5,982 bases of DNA from Gammaproteobacteria bacterium. Lineage in GTDB: Bacteria > Pseudomonadota > Gammaproteobacteria > Steroidobacterales > Woeseiaceae. Positions within the stretch are counted from its first letter, which is position 1; each line of letters starts with the position of its first letter. Made by a program: the position numbers and the translations under genes. Shown here in pieces: positions 1 to 5,835 of the stretch. The DNA is taken from NCBI GenBank assembly GCA_030641695.1, contig DAOWGY010000364.1, positions 1-5,982 of the forward strand, given 5' to 3'. Under the pieces are notes generated by a model that saw only the letters and a program-made list of their open reading frames with translations, was not told where the DNA came from and ran no database searches.

Positions 1-229
1 CGCCCGTCAGCGTGCCGAGGTCAGAGCGGATGAACCAGGACAGTCGCAGCGCCTGAAACGGCCTGAGTATGCCTCGTAGCCGCGATTTCGCGGAGCGGCT
101 GCCACGTGCAACCAGCGCAAGCTTGCCATGATCGCGACTAATGACGTCCAGCAGCTGGCTGGTGTCGCGAAACGGCCGATAATGCAGAATATAGGCGGGT
201 TGTTGCTGAACTCGACGCGACGCTGACAT
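1..229 (-). CDS. recO: DNA repair protein RecO, N-terminal fragment
   Basis: The first 76 codons of a gene that leaves the window at the left edge. It begins at ATG 229, 4 bases after the era stop. The translation MSASRRVQQQPAYILHYRPF, then RDTSQLLDVISRDHGKLALV and ARGSRSAKSRLRGILRPFQ, is the N-terminal OB-fold of RecO: the A-Y-I-L-H-x-R-P-F-R-D-T-S strand and the D-H-G-K-L-A-L-V-A-R-G turn are characteristic. Known role: RecO binds ssDNA and SSB and, with RecR, loads RecA in the RecFOR gap-repair pathway; it also anneals strands. The era-recO order is common in Proteobacteria. The short GAAGAA before the ATG is a poor ribosome-binding site, so coupling to era is likely. The helical and zinc-site domains lie outside the window. 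Confidence 0.92.
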   Translation of the reverse strand, partial: MSASRRVQQQPAYILHYRPFRDTSQLLDVISRDHGKLALVARGSRSAKSRLRGILRPFQALRLSWFIRSDLGTLTG

Positions 230-233
230 TTCT

Positions 234-1133
234 TCAGGGAATCTCGTAGCCGAGACTCAGCAGATCTTTCTCGCTGTCCGCCCAGTTGTCTTTCACCTTG
301 ACCCATAACTCCAGATGCACGGGCTTATCAAGCCGCCTCGAAAGTTCCAGCCTCGCTTCCTGACCGATTTTCTTGAGCATGCTTCCGCCCTTGCCGACGA
401 CGATGCCCTTCTGGCTATTGCGCTCCACCCAGATAACGGCATGGATCGTGATACCACGGTTCTCCTCGGAGTAATCCTCGATCTGCACAGTCAGACCGTA
501 TGGCAGCTCCTGGCGCATTTGCACCGTAAGCTTTTCACGGACCACTTCTGCGGCATGAAACTCCGGGCTGCGATCGGTCTCCATCTCCGCCGGAAACAGC
601 GGCGGTGATTCAGGCAAACGTTCCGGAATATGGCTCAGCAGTAAGGCCAGATTGTCGCGTTTACGAGCCGAGATCGGAATGATCTCCACGAACGCATGTC
701 GCTGCGACATCGCATCCATGCTCTTCAGCAGCCTGTCTTTCGGATGAATCGTGTCTGTCTTGTTGAGAAGCGCAATACACGGCGCGTCACTGGACTTAAT
801 TCGCGTCAGTACATCGTCGTCTTCTTCCGTCCAGCGCAGGGCTTCGATCACGAAAAGCACGAGATCCGCGTCGGCGAGCGCACTTGCGGCGGTTCGATTC
901 ATCAGGCGGTTCATCGCCTTGCCCGCGTTACGATGCAGGCCCGGCGTATCGACAAAAATAATCTGAAAATCTTCAGATGTATGCACGGCGAGAATTCGAT
1001 GACGGGTCGTCTGCGGCTTGGCGGTGACGATACTCACCTTCTTGCCCATGATCGCATTGATCAACGTCGACTTGCCGACATTGGGCCGGCCAACGACGGC
1101 AACGAAGCCACAGCGGAAGGACTCGTCAACCAT
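234..1133 (-). CDS. era: GTPase Era, 16S rRNA-binding ribosome assembly factor
   Basis: A 299-residue protein (E. coli Era: 301). The GTPase domain shows G1 GRPNVGKS (15-22), switch I PQTTRHRI (40-47), G3 DTPG (62-65), G4 NKTD (124-127) and G5 ISAR (154-157). The C-terminal KH domain (from about 200) contains ELPYGLTVQIE and the RNA-binding GKGG loop (247-250) followed by MLKKIGQEAR, and it ends NWADSEKDLLSLGYEIP. Known role: Era binds the 3' end of 16S rRNA and helps mature the 30S subunit, couples growth to division, and is essential in many bacteria. The ATG at 1133 lies inside the end of rnc (8-base overlap ATGGTTGA) without a strong ribosome-binding site, so it is probably made by translational coupling with RNase III. 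The pairing is functionally sensible, since both act in rRNA maturation. No abnormality is seen. Confidence 0.98.
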   Translation of the reverse strand: MVDESFRCGFVAVVGRPNVGKSTLINAIMGKKVSIVTAKPQTTRHRILAVHTSEDFQIIFVDTPGLHRNAGKAMNRLMNRTAASALADADLVLFVIEALRWTEEDDDVLTRIKSSDAPCIALLNKTDTIHPKDRLLKSMDAMSQRHAFVEIIPISARKRDNLALLLSHIPERLPESPPLFPAEMETDRSPEFHAAEVVREKLTVQMRQELPYGLTVQIEDYSEENRGITIHAVIWVERNSQKGIVVGKGGSMLKKIGQEARLELSRRLDKPVHLELWVKVKDNWADSEKDLLSLGYEIP

Positions 1134-1812
1134 CGCCGTCGATCGCCGTCAAGAACCCGAGCATGTGTTCCGCCGATTGCTGCTCGGCGTTACGTCGTGA
1201 GCTACCTTCCCCGAGCGTCGGGTCGCGGCCGTCCACGCTGCATTGCACCTCGAATCGCTGCCGATGCGCCTTGCCCGTGACATTGACGAGCTCGTATCCG
1301 GGGAGCCCCAAGCCGCGGGCCTGCAACCACTCCTGCAGCCGTGTTTTTGGATCACGCAGCTCGTCAACGTGAGGAAAATCCTGCATCCTGTCACCGAAAC
1401 TTCGGCGAATGAACTCCGCCGCCATTTCGAAGCCGCTGTCGAGATAGACTGCACCGAACAGCGCCTCCAATGCATCCGCAAGGATGGACTCGCGACGGTG
1501 TCCACCACTCTTGCGCTCACCGCTGCCGAGGATCAGGTGCTCGCCAATACCCAGTGCAGCCGCCAATTCGGCCAGCGATGAGTCTCTGACCAGCGACGCC
1601 CGAAGACGACTCAGGTCTCCTTCCGCTGCATCGGGTCTGGCATCGTAAAGGGCTTCGGATACGACAACGTCCAGTACGGCGTCGCCGAGAAATTCGAGTC
1701 GTTCGTTACTATTGCCGGGAGCGCTGCGGTGCGTCAGCGCCTGTTCGAACAGACTGGCGTCGTTGAAACGATAGCTCAGCGTTTTGCTTAGCCAGCTTTC
1801 GGCCTTGTCCAA
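1126..1812 (-). CDS. rnc: Ribonuclease III
   Basis: A 228-residue double-strand-specific endoribonuclease (E. coli: 226) that processes pre-rRNA and structured mRNAs in the cytoplasm. The catalytic domain carries the signature NERLEFLGD (36-44), with metal ligands E40 and D44, and the second acidic pair in ESILADALEALFG (D113, E116). The dsRNA-binding domain begins at DPKTRLQEWLQ (about 154) and includes GSSRRNAEQQSAE near the end. All catalytic residues are intact. The start is TTG (plus-strand CAA at 1810-1812): no ATG or GTG occurs in frame between it and an upstream in-frame TAG, and starting here gives the usual family length. Only a weak AGAG lies 8 bases upstream, just after a hairpin (1830-1851), so poor initiation is likely and fits a low-abundance enzyme. 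The stop overlaps the era start by 8 bases. Confidence 0.97.
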   Translation of the reverse strand: MDKAESWLSKTLSYRFNDASLFEQALTHRSAPGNSNERLEFLGDAVLDVVVSEALYDARPDAAEGDLSRLRASLVRDSSLAELAAALGIGEHLILGSGERKSGGHRRESILADALEALFGAVYLDSGFEMAAEFIRRSFGDRMQDFPHVDELRDPKTRLQEWLQARGLGLPGYELVNVTGKAHRQRFEVQCSVDGRDPTLGEGSSRRNAEQQSAEHMLGFLTAIDGDG

Positions 1813-1829
1813 AATGATCGCTCTGTGTT

Positions 1830-1851
1830 GTCGCGCTTCGCTTGGCGCGAC
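1830..1851 (-). other. GC-rich hairpin between the DUF4845 gene and rnc
   Basis: Minus-strand GTCGCGC (1851-1845) pairs perfectly with GCGCGAC (1836-1830) across the 8-base loop CAAGCGAA. It lies in the 56-base gap, with 17 bases between the stem and the rnc TTG. No U-tract follows, so it is not a standard terminator. In E. coli RNase III cleaves a stem-loop in its own 5' leader to limit rnc expression. This one is in a comparable place, but at 7 bp the stem is short for a typical RNase III substrate. Confidence 0.5.
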
Positions 1852-1868
1852 GTGTCGTACCTTCTATT

Positions 1869-2294
1869 TTACCGGCGCACAAGCACCTTTTTATCGAAGT
1901 GTACGGAAAAGGAAACATTGGAAATGAACGGCGACACGTGGTCGTACTGCGCACGAACCTCGAAACCACCGTCAACGGCGGTCACCTTAACATCGCGGGC
2001 TGATATCTGCCCCACGCTGTCGACGTCGAAGCGCCGCATAATCGAGGTGCGTATTGCGCCGCGCGTCGGGTTTCGACCATCGAATTCCTCGAACACGCCA
2101 TTGATGACGCCGGTTATTTTCATGTAGTTGAGATACACGGGTGTCAAGCGAAGCGCCGCAAACGCAAACAGGCCCATGAACGAGACGAGAATGATAAGGC
2201 CGACGGTCGTCATGCCGTGCTCACGTCTCAGCGCAACACGACCGGCAGCCGGTCGGAAGCCTTTTCTGCCCTGATTGTGTGAACTAGCGCACAT
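1869..2294 (-). CDS. DUF4845 family membrane-anchored protein
   Basis: A 141-residue protein when started at ATG 2294 (GGAG 8 bases upstream). An upstream in-frame ATG at 2357 would add 21 residues that look non-coding. A basic N-terminal stretch ending RREHGM is followed by one hydrophobic helix (TTVGLIILVSFMGLFAFAAL, about residues 29-48), then LTPVYLNYMKI and a soluble domain of about 90 residues that ends KKVLVRR. This is the DUF4845 pattern, and the place between lepB and rnc is where such genes sit in Pseudomonas and relatives. Function is unknown. The G-M-T-x-x-G-L-hydrophobic start superficially resembles a type IV pilin N-terminus, but it lacks the usual Glu at +5, so processing by prepilin peptidase is uncertain. 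The protein is expected to have its C-terminal domain outside the cytoplasm. Family call is good; role is open. Confidence 0.82.
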   Translation of the reverse strand: MCASSHNQGRKGFRPAAGRVALRREHGMTTVGLIILVSFMGLFAFAALRLTPVYLNYMKITGVINGVFEEFDGRNPTRGAIRTSIMRRFDVDSVGQISARDVKVTAVDGGFEVRAQYDHVSPFISNVSFSVHFDKKVLVRR

Positions 2295-2302
2295 AAGCCA
2301 TA

Positions 2303-2306
2303 CTCC
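2303..2306 (-). promoter_or_regulatory. Ribosome-binding site deciding the DUF4845 start
   Basis: GGAG on the minus strand lies 8 bases upstream of the ATG at 2294. It favours this start over the in-frame ATG at 2357, which has no comparable site and would begin next to the hairpin region. Confidence 0.6.
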
Positions 2307-2323
2307 GCGAATCTCTACAGTCG

Positions 2324-2351
2324 ATTGCCCGCGGCAATGCTCTGGCGGGCA
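2324..2351 (-). other. Mutually exclusive hairpins upstream of the DUF4845 gene
   Basis: In the 108-base lepB-DUF4845 gap, minus-strand TGCCCGC (2351-2345) can pair perfectly with GCGGGCA (2332-2326) across a 12-base loop. A second perfect hairpin, ATTGCC (2338-2333) with GGCAAT (2329-2324) across a 3-base GCG loop, uses some of the same bases, so the two exclude each other. Neither is followed by a U-run, so this is not an intrinsic terminator. It sits about 18 bases upstream of the GGAG ribosome-binding site of the next gene. A role in translation control or mRNA processing is only inferred. I found no convincing promoter in this gap. Confidence 0.45.
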
Positions 2352-2402
2352 TAACATAAGACTAGCCCGATTTTAGCGGCCAAATCAGTGACTGGCACCA
2401 CA

Positions 2403-3158
2403 TTATTGGATCTTGGTGCCGATCCGGTCCCAGCGCGGCCAGTTCAGGCCGTCCATGTGCATCCAGACACGCACCGCTTCGCCAACCAGGTGGGACTCTG
2501 GGATCGCCTCGATAAAGCGGCTGTCCTTGCTGTTATCGCGATTGTCGCTCATGACGAAATAATGTCCTTCCGGAACGTCGTACACGTCGTCTCTCACCGA
2601 ATAGGCATTTGTGATCAGTATTTCGTGATCCCGTTCGTCGAGGTGTTCAACGTAGACCGGCTCGGCAGGGCTTGCGCCCACACTCCTCTCGAGCTGCACC
2701 AGTTCACCGTTAATCGTCAGTCGGTGACGTTCGTACGCAACAGTGTCGCCGGGTAGTCCGACGACACGCTTGATGTAATTCACGCTCGGATCCTGCGGCA
2801 GGCGAAACACAACGACATCGCCGCGCTCCGGCGACCCGGTTTCGAGAATTTTCGTCTCCGTCACCGGCAATCGAAGTCCGTAGGAAAACTTTTTGACGAA
2901 AATGAAGTCGCCCTGCAACAAGGTCGGCATCATCGAACCCGACGGGATTCTGAAGGGTTCGAATACGAACGACCGGATTACGAGCACGATCAGCAACACA
3001 GGGAAAAACGATCGCGAGTATTCAACCAGCGTGCCGCGACTGCTGGTCGGGCTTTCGGTGCTGCGCTTCGAATCATGCCACAGGAACACGTCGAGCAAGA
3101 AGACGATGCCCGTGAACGCCGTAAGGATTGTCAGAATCAGTGCAAGATTTATGCTCAA
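2403..3158 (-). CDS. lepB: Signal peptidase I (LepB)
   Basis: A 251-residue S26-family serine protease that removes signal peptides from exported proteins on the periplasmic face of the inner membrane. Visible: a first hydrophobic helix (about 4-24), a short Ser-rich cytoplasmic loop, a second hydrophobic helix (about 51-66), then box B RIPSGSMMPTL with the nucleophile S75, box D YIKRVVGLPGD with the general base K130, and box E SDNRDNSKDSR (204-214). All catalytic elements are present. It is more compact than E. coli LepB (324 residues), with shorter inserts in the periplasmic domain. The initiation codon is TTG: the sequence at 3156-3158 is CAA on the plus strand. GAGG lies 5 bases upstream, and starting here preserves the first helix, so TTG is well supported. 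The next gene starts 108 bases beyond the stop. Confidence 0.97.
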   Translation of the reverse strand: MSINLALILTILTAFTGIVFLLDVFLWHDSKRSTESPTSSRGTLVEYSRSFFPVLLIVLVIRSFVFEPFRIPSGSMMPTLLQGDFIFVKKFSYGLRLPVTETKILETGSPERGDVVVFRLPQDPSVNYIKRVVGLPGDTVAYERHRLTINGELVQLERSVGASPAEPVYVEHLDERDHEILITNAYSVRDDVYDVPEGHYFVMSDNRDNSKDSRFIEAIPESHLVGEAVRVWMHMDGLNWPRWDRIGTKIQ

Positions 3159-3163
3159 TGGAA

Positions 3164-3167
3164 CCTC
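3164..3167 (-). promoter_or_regulatory. Ribosome-binding site deciding the lepB TTG start
   Basis: GAGG on the minus strand lies 5 bases upstream of the TTG at 3158, inside the 12-base gap after the lepA stop. It supports initiation at this non-ATG codon. Confidence 0.65.
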
Positions 3168-3170
3168 GGC

Positions 3171-4961
3171 TTACTTGTCTACTTTCAGAACGGCAAGAAA
3201 CGCTTCCTGCGGAATTTCGACCGAACCGACTTGTTTCATACGTCTTTTACCGGCCTTTTGCTTTTCCAGCAACTTGCGCTTTCTCGTGACATCACCACCG
3301 TAGCACTTCGCGGTGACATTCTTGCGCAGGGCTTTCACGGTGCTGCGCGCGATAACCTGGCTGCCGATTGCTGCCTGTATAGCTACATCGAACATTTGCC
3401 GCGGAATGAGTTCCCTCATTTTTTCCACCAATTCGCGACCGCGTACCTTTGATTTCTCCCGGTGCACAATAATCGACAGGGCATCCACACGCTCCCTGTT
3501 GATCATTACATCGAGACGCACGAGCTGCGCGGGCTCGAAGCGTTCGAAATGATAATCGAAGGACGCGAACCCCCTGCTCACGGATTTTAGTCGGTCGAAG
3601 AAATCGAGTACTACTTCCGCAAGCGGAATCTCGTATTCGATCGACACCTGGCTACCCAGGTAGCGAATGTGCTTCTGCACCCCGCGCCTTTCCACACATA
3701 GCTTTATCACCGAGCCCACGTGCCTGTCCGGCACGAGTATGTTTGCCGTAATTATTGGCTCACGGAGCTCTTTGATTTCGTTCAATGGTGGCAGCTTCGA
3801 TGGATTGTCGACAAGCAAGACGTTGCCCGCGTTATCGACCACCTCGAACACAACAGTCGGCGCGGTCGTGATCAACTCCAGGTCGTACTCGCGTTCGAGA
3901 CGCTCCTGGACAATCTCCATGTGCAACATGCCGAGGAAACCACAGCGAAAGCCGAAGCCGAGCGCGGCCGACGTCTCCGGCTCGAAGTGCAGTGCTGCAT
4001 CATTGAGGCGCAACTTCTGCAGCGCCTCACGAAAACTCTCGTAGTCTTCCGATTGAATCGGAAACATGCCTGCAAAAACGCGTGGCTGTACCTGCTTGAA
4101 ACCCGGCAGCGGTACCTCACAAGGATTCTTGGTCATAGTCAGCGTGTCACCAACCGGTGCGCCGAAAATATCCTTGATGGCAGCAATGACGAAGCCAACC
4201 TCGCCGCTACGTAACTCGTCCCGATCCTGCATCTTCGGCGTAAAGCTGCCGATGCGATCCGCATTGTAGGAGGCCCCGGTCGACATGACTGTGAACTTAC
4301 CGCCTTTCGGCAGACTGCCGTTCACGACACGCACCAGGGAGACGACTCCCACGTAGTTGTCGAACCAGGAATCGATGATCAACGCCTGCAATGGGCCGTC
4401 CGGATCACCCTCGGGGGCCGGAATCTTGCTGACGATGGCCTCCAGAAGTTCGCTGACGCCTTCCCCGGTTTTTGCACTTGTGCATACAGAATCCTGCGCG
4501 TCGATGCCGATGATGTCTTCAATCTCGGCCAGCACCCGTTCCGGCTCGGCGGCTGGCAAATCGATCTTGTTCAACACGGACAATACCTCGAGCCCCTGAT
4601 CGATAGCGATCGTGCAATTGGCGACGCTTTGTGCCTCGACACCCTGCGCCGCATCGACGACCAGCAATGCACCCTCGCACGCGGCAAGCGAACGCGATAC
4701 CTCGTAGGAAAAATCGACGTGCCCGGGTGTGTCGATGAAATTGAGTTGATAGTCCTCGCCGTTCTGAGCGTGATAAACCAACGACACGCTCTGCGCCTTG
4801 ATCGTAATTCCACGCTCACGCTCCAGGTCCATCGAATCGAGCACCTGGTCGCCCATCTCTCGATCGGACAGCCCGCCGCAATGCTGTATGAAACGATCAG
4901 CGAGCGTCGACTTGCCATGGTCGATGTGCGCAATGATCGAGAAATTTCGAATTCGGTCCAT
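3171..4961 (-). CDS. lepA: Elongation factor 4 (LepA), ribosomal back-translocase GTPase
   Basis: A 596-residue protein, essentially full length (E. coli LepA is 599). The G domain is complete: G1 AHIDHGKST (11-19), G2 RGIT (about 50-53), G3 DTPGH (77-81), G4 NKID (131-134) and G5 SAK (162-164). EF-G-like domains II, III and V follow, and the LepA-specific C-terminal domain runs from about residue 485 to the end, recognisable by VHREKSKVRGRELVEKMRELIPRQMF and the basic tail TRKRKLLEKQKAGKRRMKQ. Known of the family: LepA binds ribosomes and hydrolyses GTP. It has been proposed to reverse mistranslocation and to act in initiation or 30S maturation, especially under ionic or cold stress. The start MDRIRNFSIIAHIDHGKS matches the family N-terminus. 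The stop is TAA, 12 bases before the lepB start, as in the classic lepA-lepB operon. No defect is seen. Confidence 0.98.
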   Translation of the reverse strand: MDRIRNFSIIAHIDHGKSTLADRFIQHCGGLSDREMGDQVLDSMDLERERGITIKAQSVSLVYHAQNGEDYQLNFIDTPGHVDFSYEVSRSLAACEGALLVVDAAQGVEAQSVANCTIAIDQGLEVLSVLNKIDLPAAEPERVLAEIEDIIGIDAQDSVCTSAKTGEGVSELLEAIVSKIPAPEGDPDGPLQALIIDSWFDNYVGVVSLVRVVNGSLPKGGKFTVMSTGASYNADRIGSFTPKMQDRDELRSGEVGFVIAAIKDIFGAPVGDTLTMTKNPCEVPLPGFKQVQPRVFAGMFPIQSEDYESFREALQKLRLNDAALHFEPETSAALGFGFRCGFLGMLHMEIVQERLEREYDLELITTAPTVVFEVVDNAGNVLLVDNPSKLPPLNEIKELREPIITANILVPDRHVGSVIKLCVERRGVQKHIRYLGSQVSIEYEIPLAEVVLDFFDRLKSVSRGFASFDYHFERFEPAQLVRLDVMINRERVDALSIIVHREKSKVRGRELVEKMRELIPRQMFDVAIQAAIGSQVIARSTVKALRKNVTAKCYGGDVTRKRKLLEKQKAGKRRMKQVGSVEIPQEAFLAVLKVDK

Positions 4962-5029
4962 GAGTTATCGGAATCGGGCCTGCCGCGTAAACCGGCGAAG
5001 TATACCGATTTCCCAACTGCCATCCCGGA
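4962..5029 (-). other. Leader gap before lepA: weak -10-like box and potential fold
   Basis: This 68-base non-coding gap contains TATACT on the minus strand (4999-5004), a 5/6 match to the sigma-70 -10 consensus. The position 17 bases upstream reads CGGGAT, which is not a credible -35, and there is no extended -10 TG, so a promoter is only a possibility. The same stretch can pair AATCGG (minus, from 5010 to 5005) with CCGATT (4977-4972), enclosing a 4-bp GCCG/CGGC stem (4993-4996 with 4982-4985). The structure ends 10 bases from the lepA start. No Shine-Dalgarno sequence is visible before the lepA ATG. Confidence 0.3.
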
Positions 5030-5287
5030 TTATTGAGGTTCCCGGGCAGCCCCGTGTGCCGCCACAATGGCGTCGATCGCCGCGCGATCGAGCGTGTATT
5101 GGCAGATCACGCGGCCCTCGAATTCCACGACGGGAATCCGCACGTCGAATTCGCGTCGCCAGTCCTCGCGGGTGTCGATATCACGCATTTCGACATCGAG
5201 CCGGCCCTGCACCAGGGATACGAGCTCGTCAACGAGTAGCTCACAGAGATGACAACCCCGTCGGCTGTATACGTACAGGCGCGACAT
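5030..5287 (-). CDS. Glutaredoxin-like (DUF836-type) thioredoxin-fold protein
   Basis: An 85-residue protein beginning MSRLYVYSRRGCHLC. A first beta strand (LYVYSR) leads into a CxxC active site (C12-H-L-C15), followed by a helix, a second strand (VEMRDIDT, about 32-39), the cis-proline segment RIPVV (P52), and a short strand pair (EFEGRV) before a C-terminal helix. This layout and length match the compact glutaredoxin-like family PF05768 (DUF836), whose members are inferred to be cytoplasmic dithiol oxidoreductases with mostly unknown partners. There is a third cysteine at position 62. No signal peptide or membrane segment is seen. The ATG abuts the TGA of rseC with no spacer and no obvious ribosome-binding site, which suggests translational coupling with rseC. 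It ends in TAA, 68 bases before lepA. Fold assignment is firm; substrate is unknown. Confidence 0.87.
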   Translation of the reverse strand: MSRLYVYSRRGCHLCELLVDELVSLVQGRLDVEMRDIDTREDWRREFDVRIPVVEFEGRVICQYTLDRAAIDAIVAAHGAAREPQ

Positions 5288-5749
5288 TCAGGCCAGCGAC
5301 ACGTCGGTAGCCACACGCTCGGTAACGGTGGGCGTAAACTGAGCAAGACAGGCCTGCCTGGCAAGCTGCTGGCGTGCAGTGACAATACCGGCGATCAGTC
5401 CCGCGATCGCCAACGCGGCAGCACCCGCATCACCAAGCCCGAACAGGTACGCGAGTCCGGCTGCGATCGCCGCTCCCGACAAAGGCAATCCGTAGACGAT
5501 CAGCGCCGCGCGCAATACGTTTCGGGGAGCGAGTTCGATGCGTACGACGTCGCCTTCGTCAATATCAAGACCCGGTGTTACCCACGCCTCCACACTGCGC
5601 GTCTGTTGCTCTCCGGTGAACAGGCCGGCGCCGCAACCACGGCCCGCGGCACAGCGCGGGCACACGACCTGTGGATCAACATCAACCACGGCCCGGATGC
5701 CGCTGTCCTCGCGGACCAGCGCGACGATTTTACCCTTCGGGTTGTTCAT
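5288..5749 (-). CDS. rseC: RseC/MucC family positive regulator of sigma-E
   Basis: A 153-residue protein, close to the E. coli RseC size. The start was set at ATG 5749, where the sequence begins MNNPKGKIVALV as expected for the family. The frame stays open up to an ATG at 5884, but that 45-residue extension is Ser/Thr-rich repeat-derived sequence overlapping rseB. Visible order: a short N-terminal beta region (about 1-28), a cysteine cluster CPRCAAGRGCG (C30, C33, C39), a beta segment (about 50-75), and two hydrophobic helices (about 79-103 and 107-125) with a short GLGD turn, then a C-terminal tail. Known of the family: an inner-membrane protein with cytoplasmic termini that mildly promotes sigma-E activity. 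In E. coli it is also tied to SoxR reduction with the Rsx complex. No clear Shine-Dalgarno sequence precedes the start, and rseB ends 76 bases upstream. Its TGA stop is directly followed by the ATG of the next gene. Confidence 0.88.
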   Translation of the reverse strand: MNNPKGKIVALVREDSGIRAVVDVDPQVVCPRCAAGRGCGAGLFTGEQQTRSVEAWVTPGLDIDEGDVVRIELAPRNVLRAALIVYGLPLSGAAIAAGLAYLFGLGDAGAAALAIAGLIAGIVTARQQLARQACLAQFTPTVTERVATDVSLA

Positions 5750-5797
5750 GGCGGTGTGACTATGAGGTTCTGTGGAAAGGCGCTGCTTTGAGGAACT

Positions 5798-5835
5798 ACT
5801 GGTGCGGGTGCCACTGGTGCGAGTGCTACTGGTGC
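5798..5835. repeat. 15-base tandem repeat across the rseB stop
   Basis: On the plus strand the unit ACTGGTGCGGGTGCC (5798-5812) is followed by ACTGGTGCGAGTGCT (5813-5827) and a partial third copy ACTGGTGC (5828-5835). The two full copies differ at 2 of 15 positions. Read in the rseB frame the units are CAC CAG TAG CAC TCG / CAC CAG TGG CAC CCG / CAC CAG TAG, so the rseB stop lies in one unit and a second in-frame TAG lies two units on. It looks like a small slippage duplication at the gene end. No function can be assigned. Confidence 0.75.

Noticed and set aside
7..306. 99-residue open frame on the minus strand across the era-recO junction
   Set aside because: It is out of frame with both era and recO, which are clearly recognisable; it is a shadow frame.
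1134..1153. GACGGCGAT repeated twice at the rnc end as a regulatory repeat
   Set aside because: It lies in coding sequence and encodes part of the RNase III tail (AIDGDG); chance or a tiny duplication explains it.
696..1280. 194-residue plus-strand open frame opposite era and rnc
   Set aside because: It is antisense to two well-supported genes, has no recognisable domain and a composition typical of a GC-rich shadow frame.
2295..2357. Longer DUF4845 start at ATG 2357
   Set aside because: It has no ribosome-binding site, runs through the hairpin region and adds residues without family character; ATG 2294 has GGAG at 8 bases.
2363..2402. TAAAAT and TTGGCC boxes after lepB as a sigma-70 promoter
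   Set aside because: No pair of boxes has both acceptable matches and 16-18 base spacing.
5783..5800. TCAAA in the rseB-rseC gap as a sigma-E -10 element
   Set aside because: No GGAACTT-like -35 occurs at 15-17 bases upstream.
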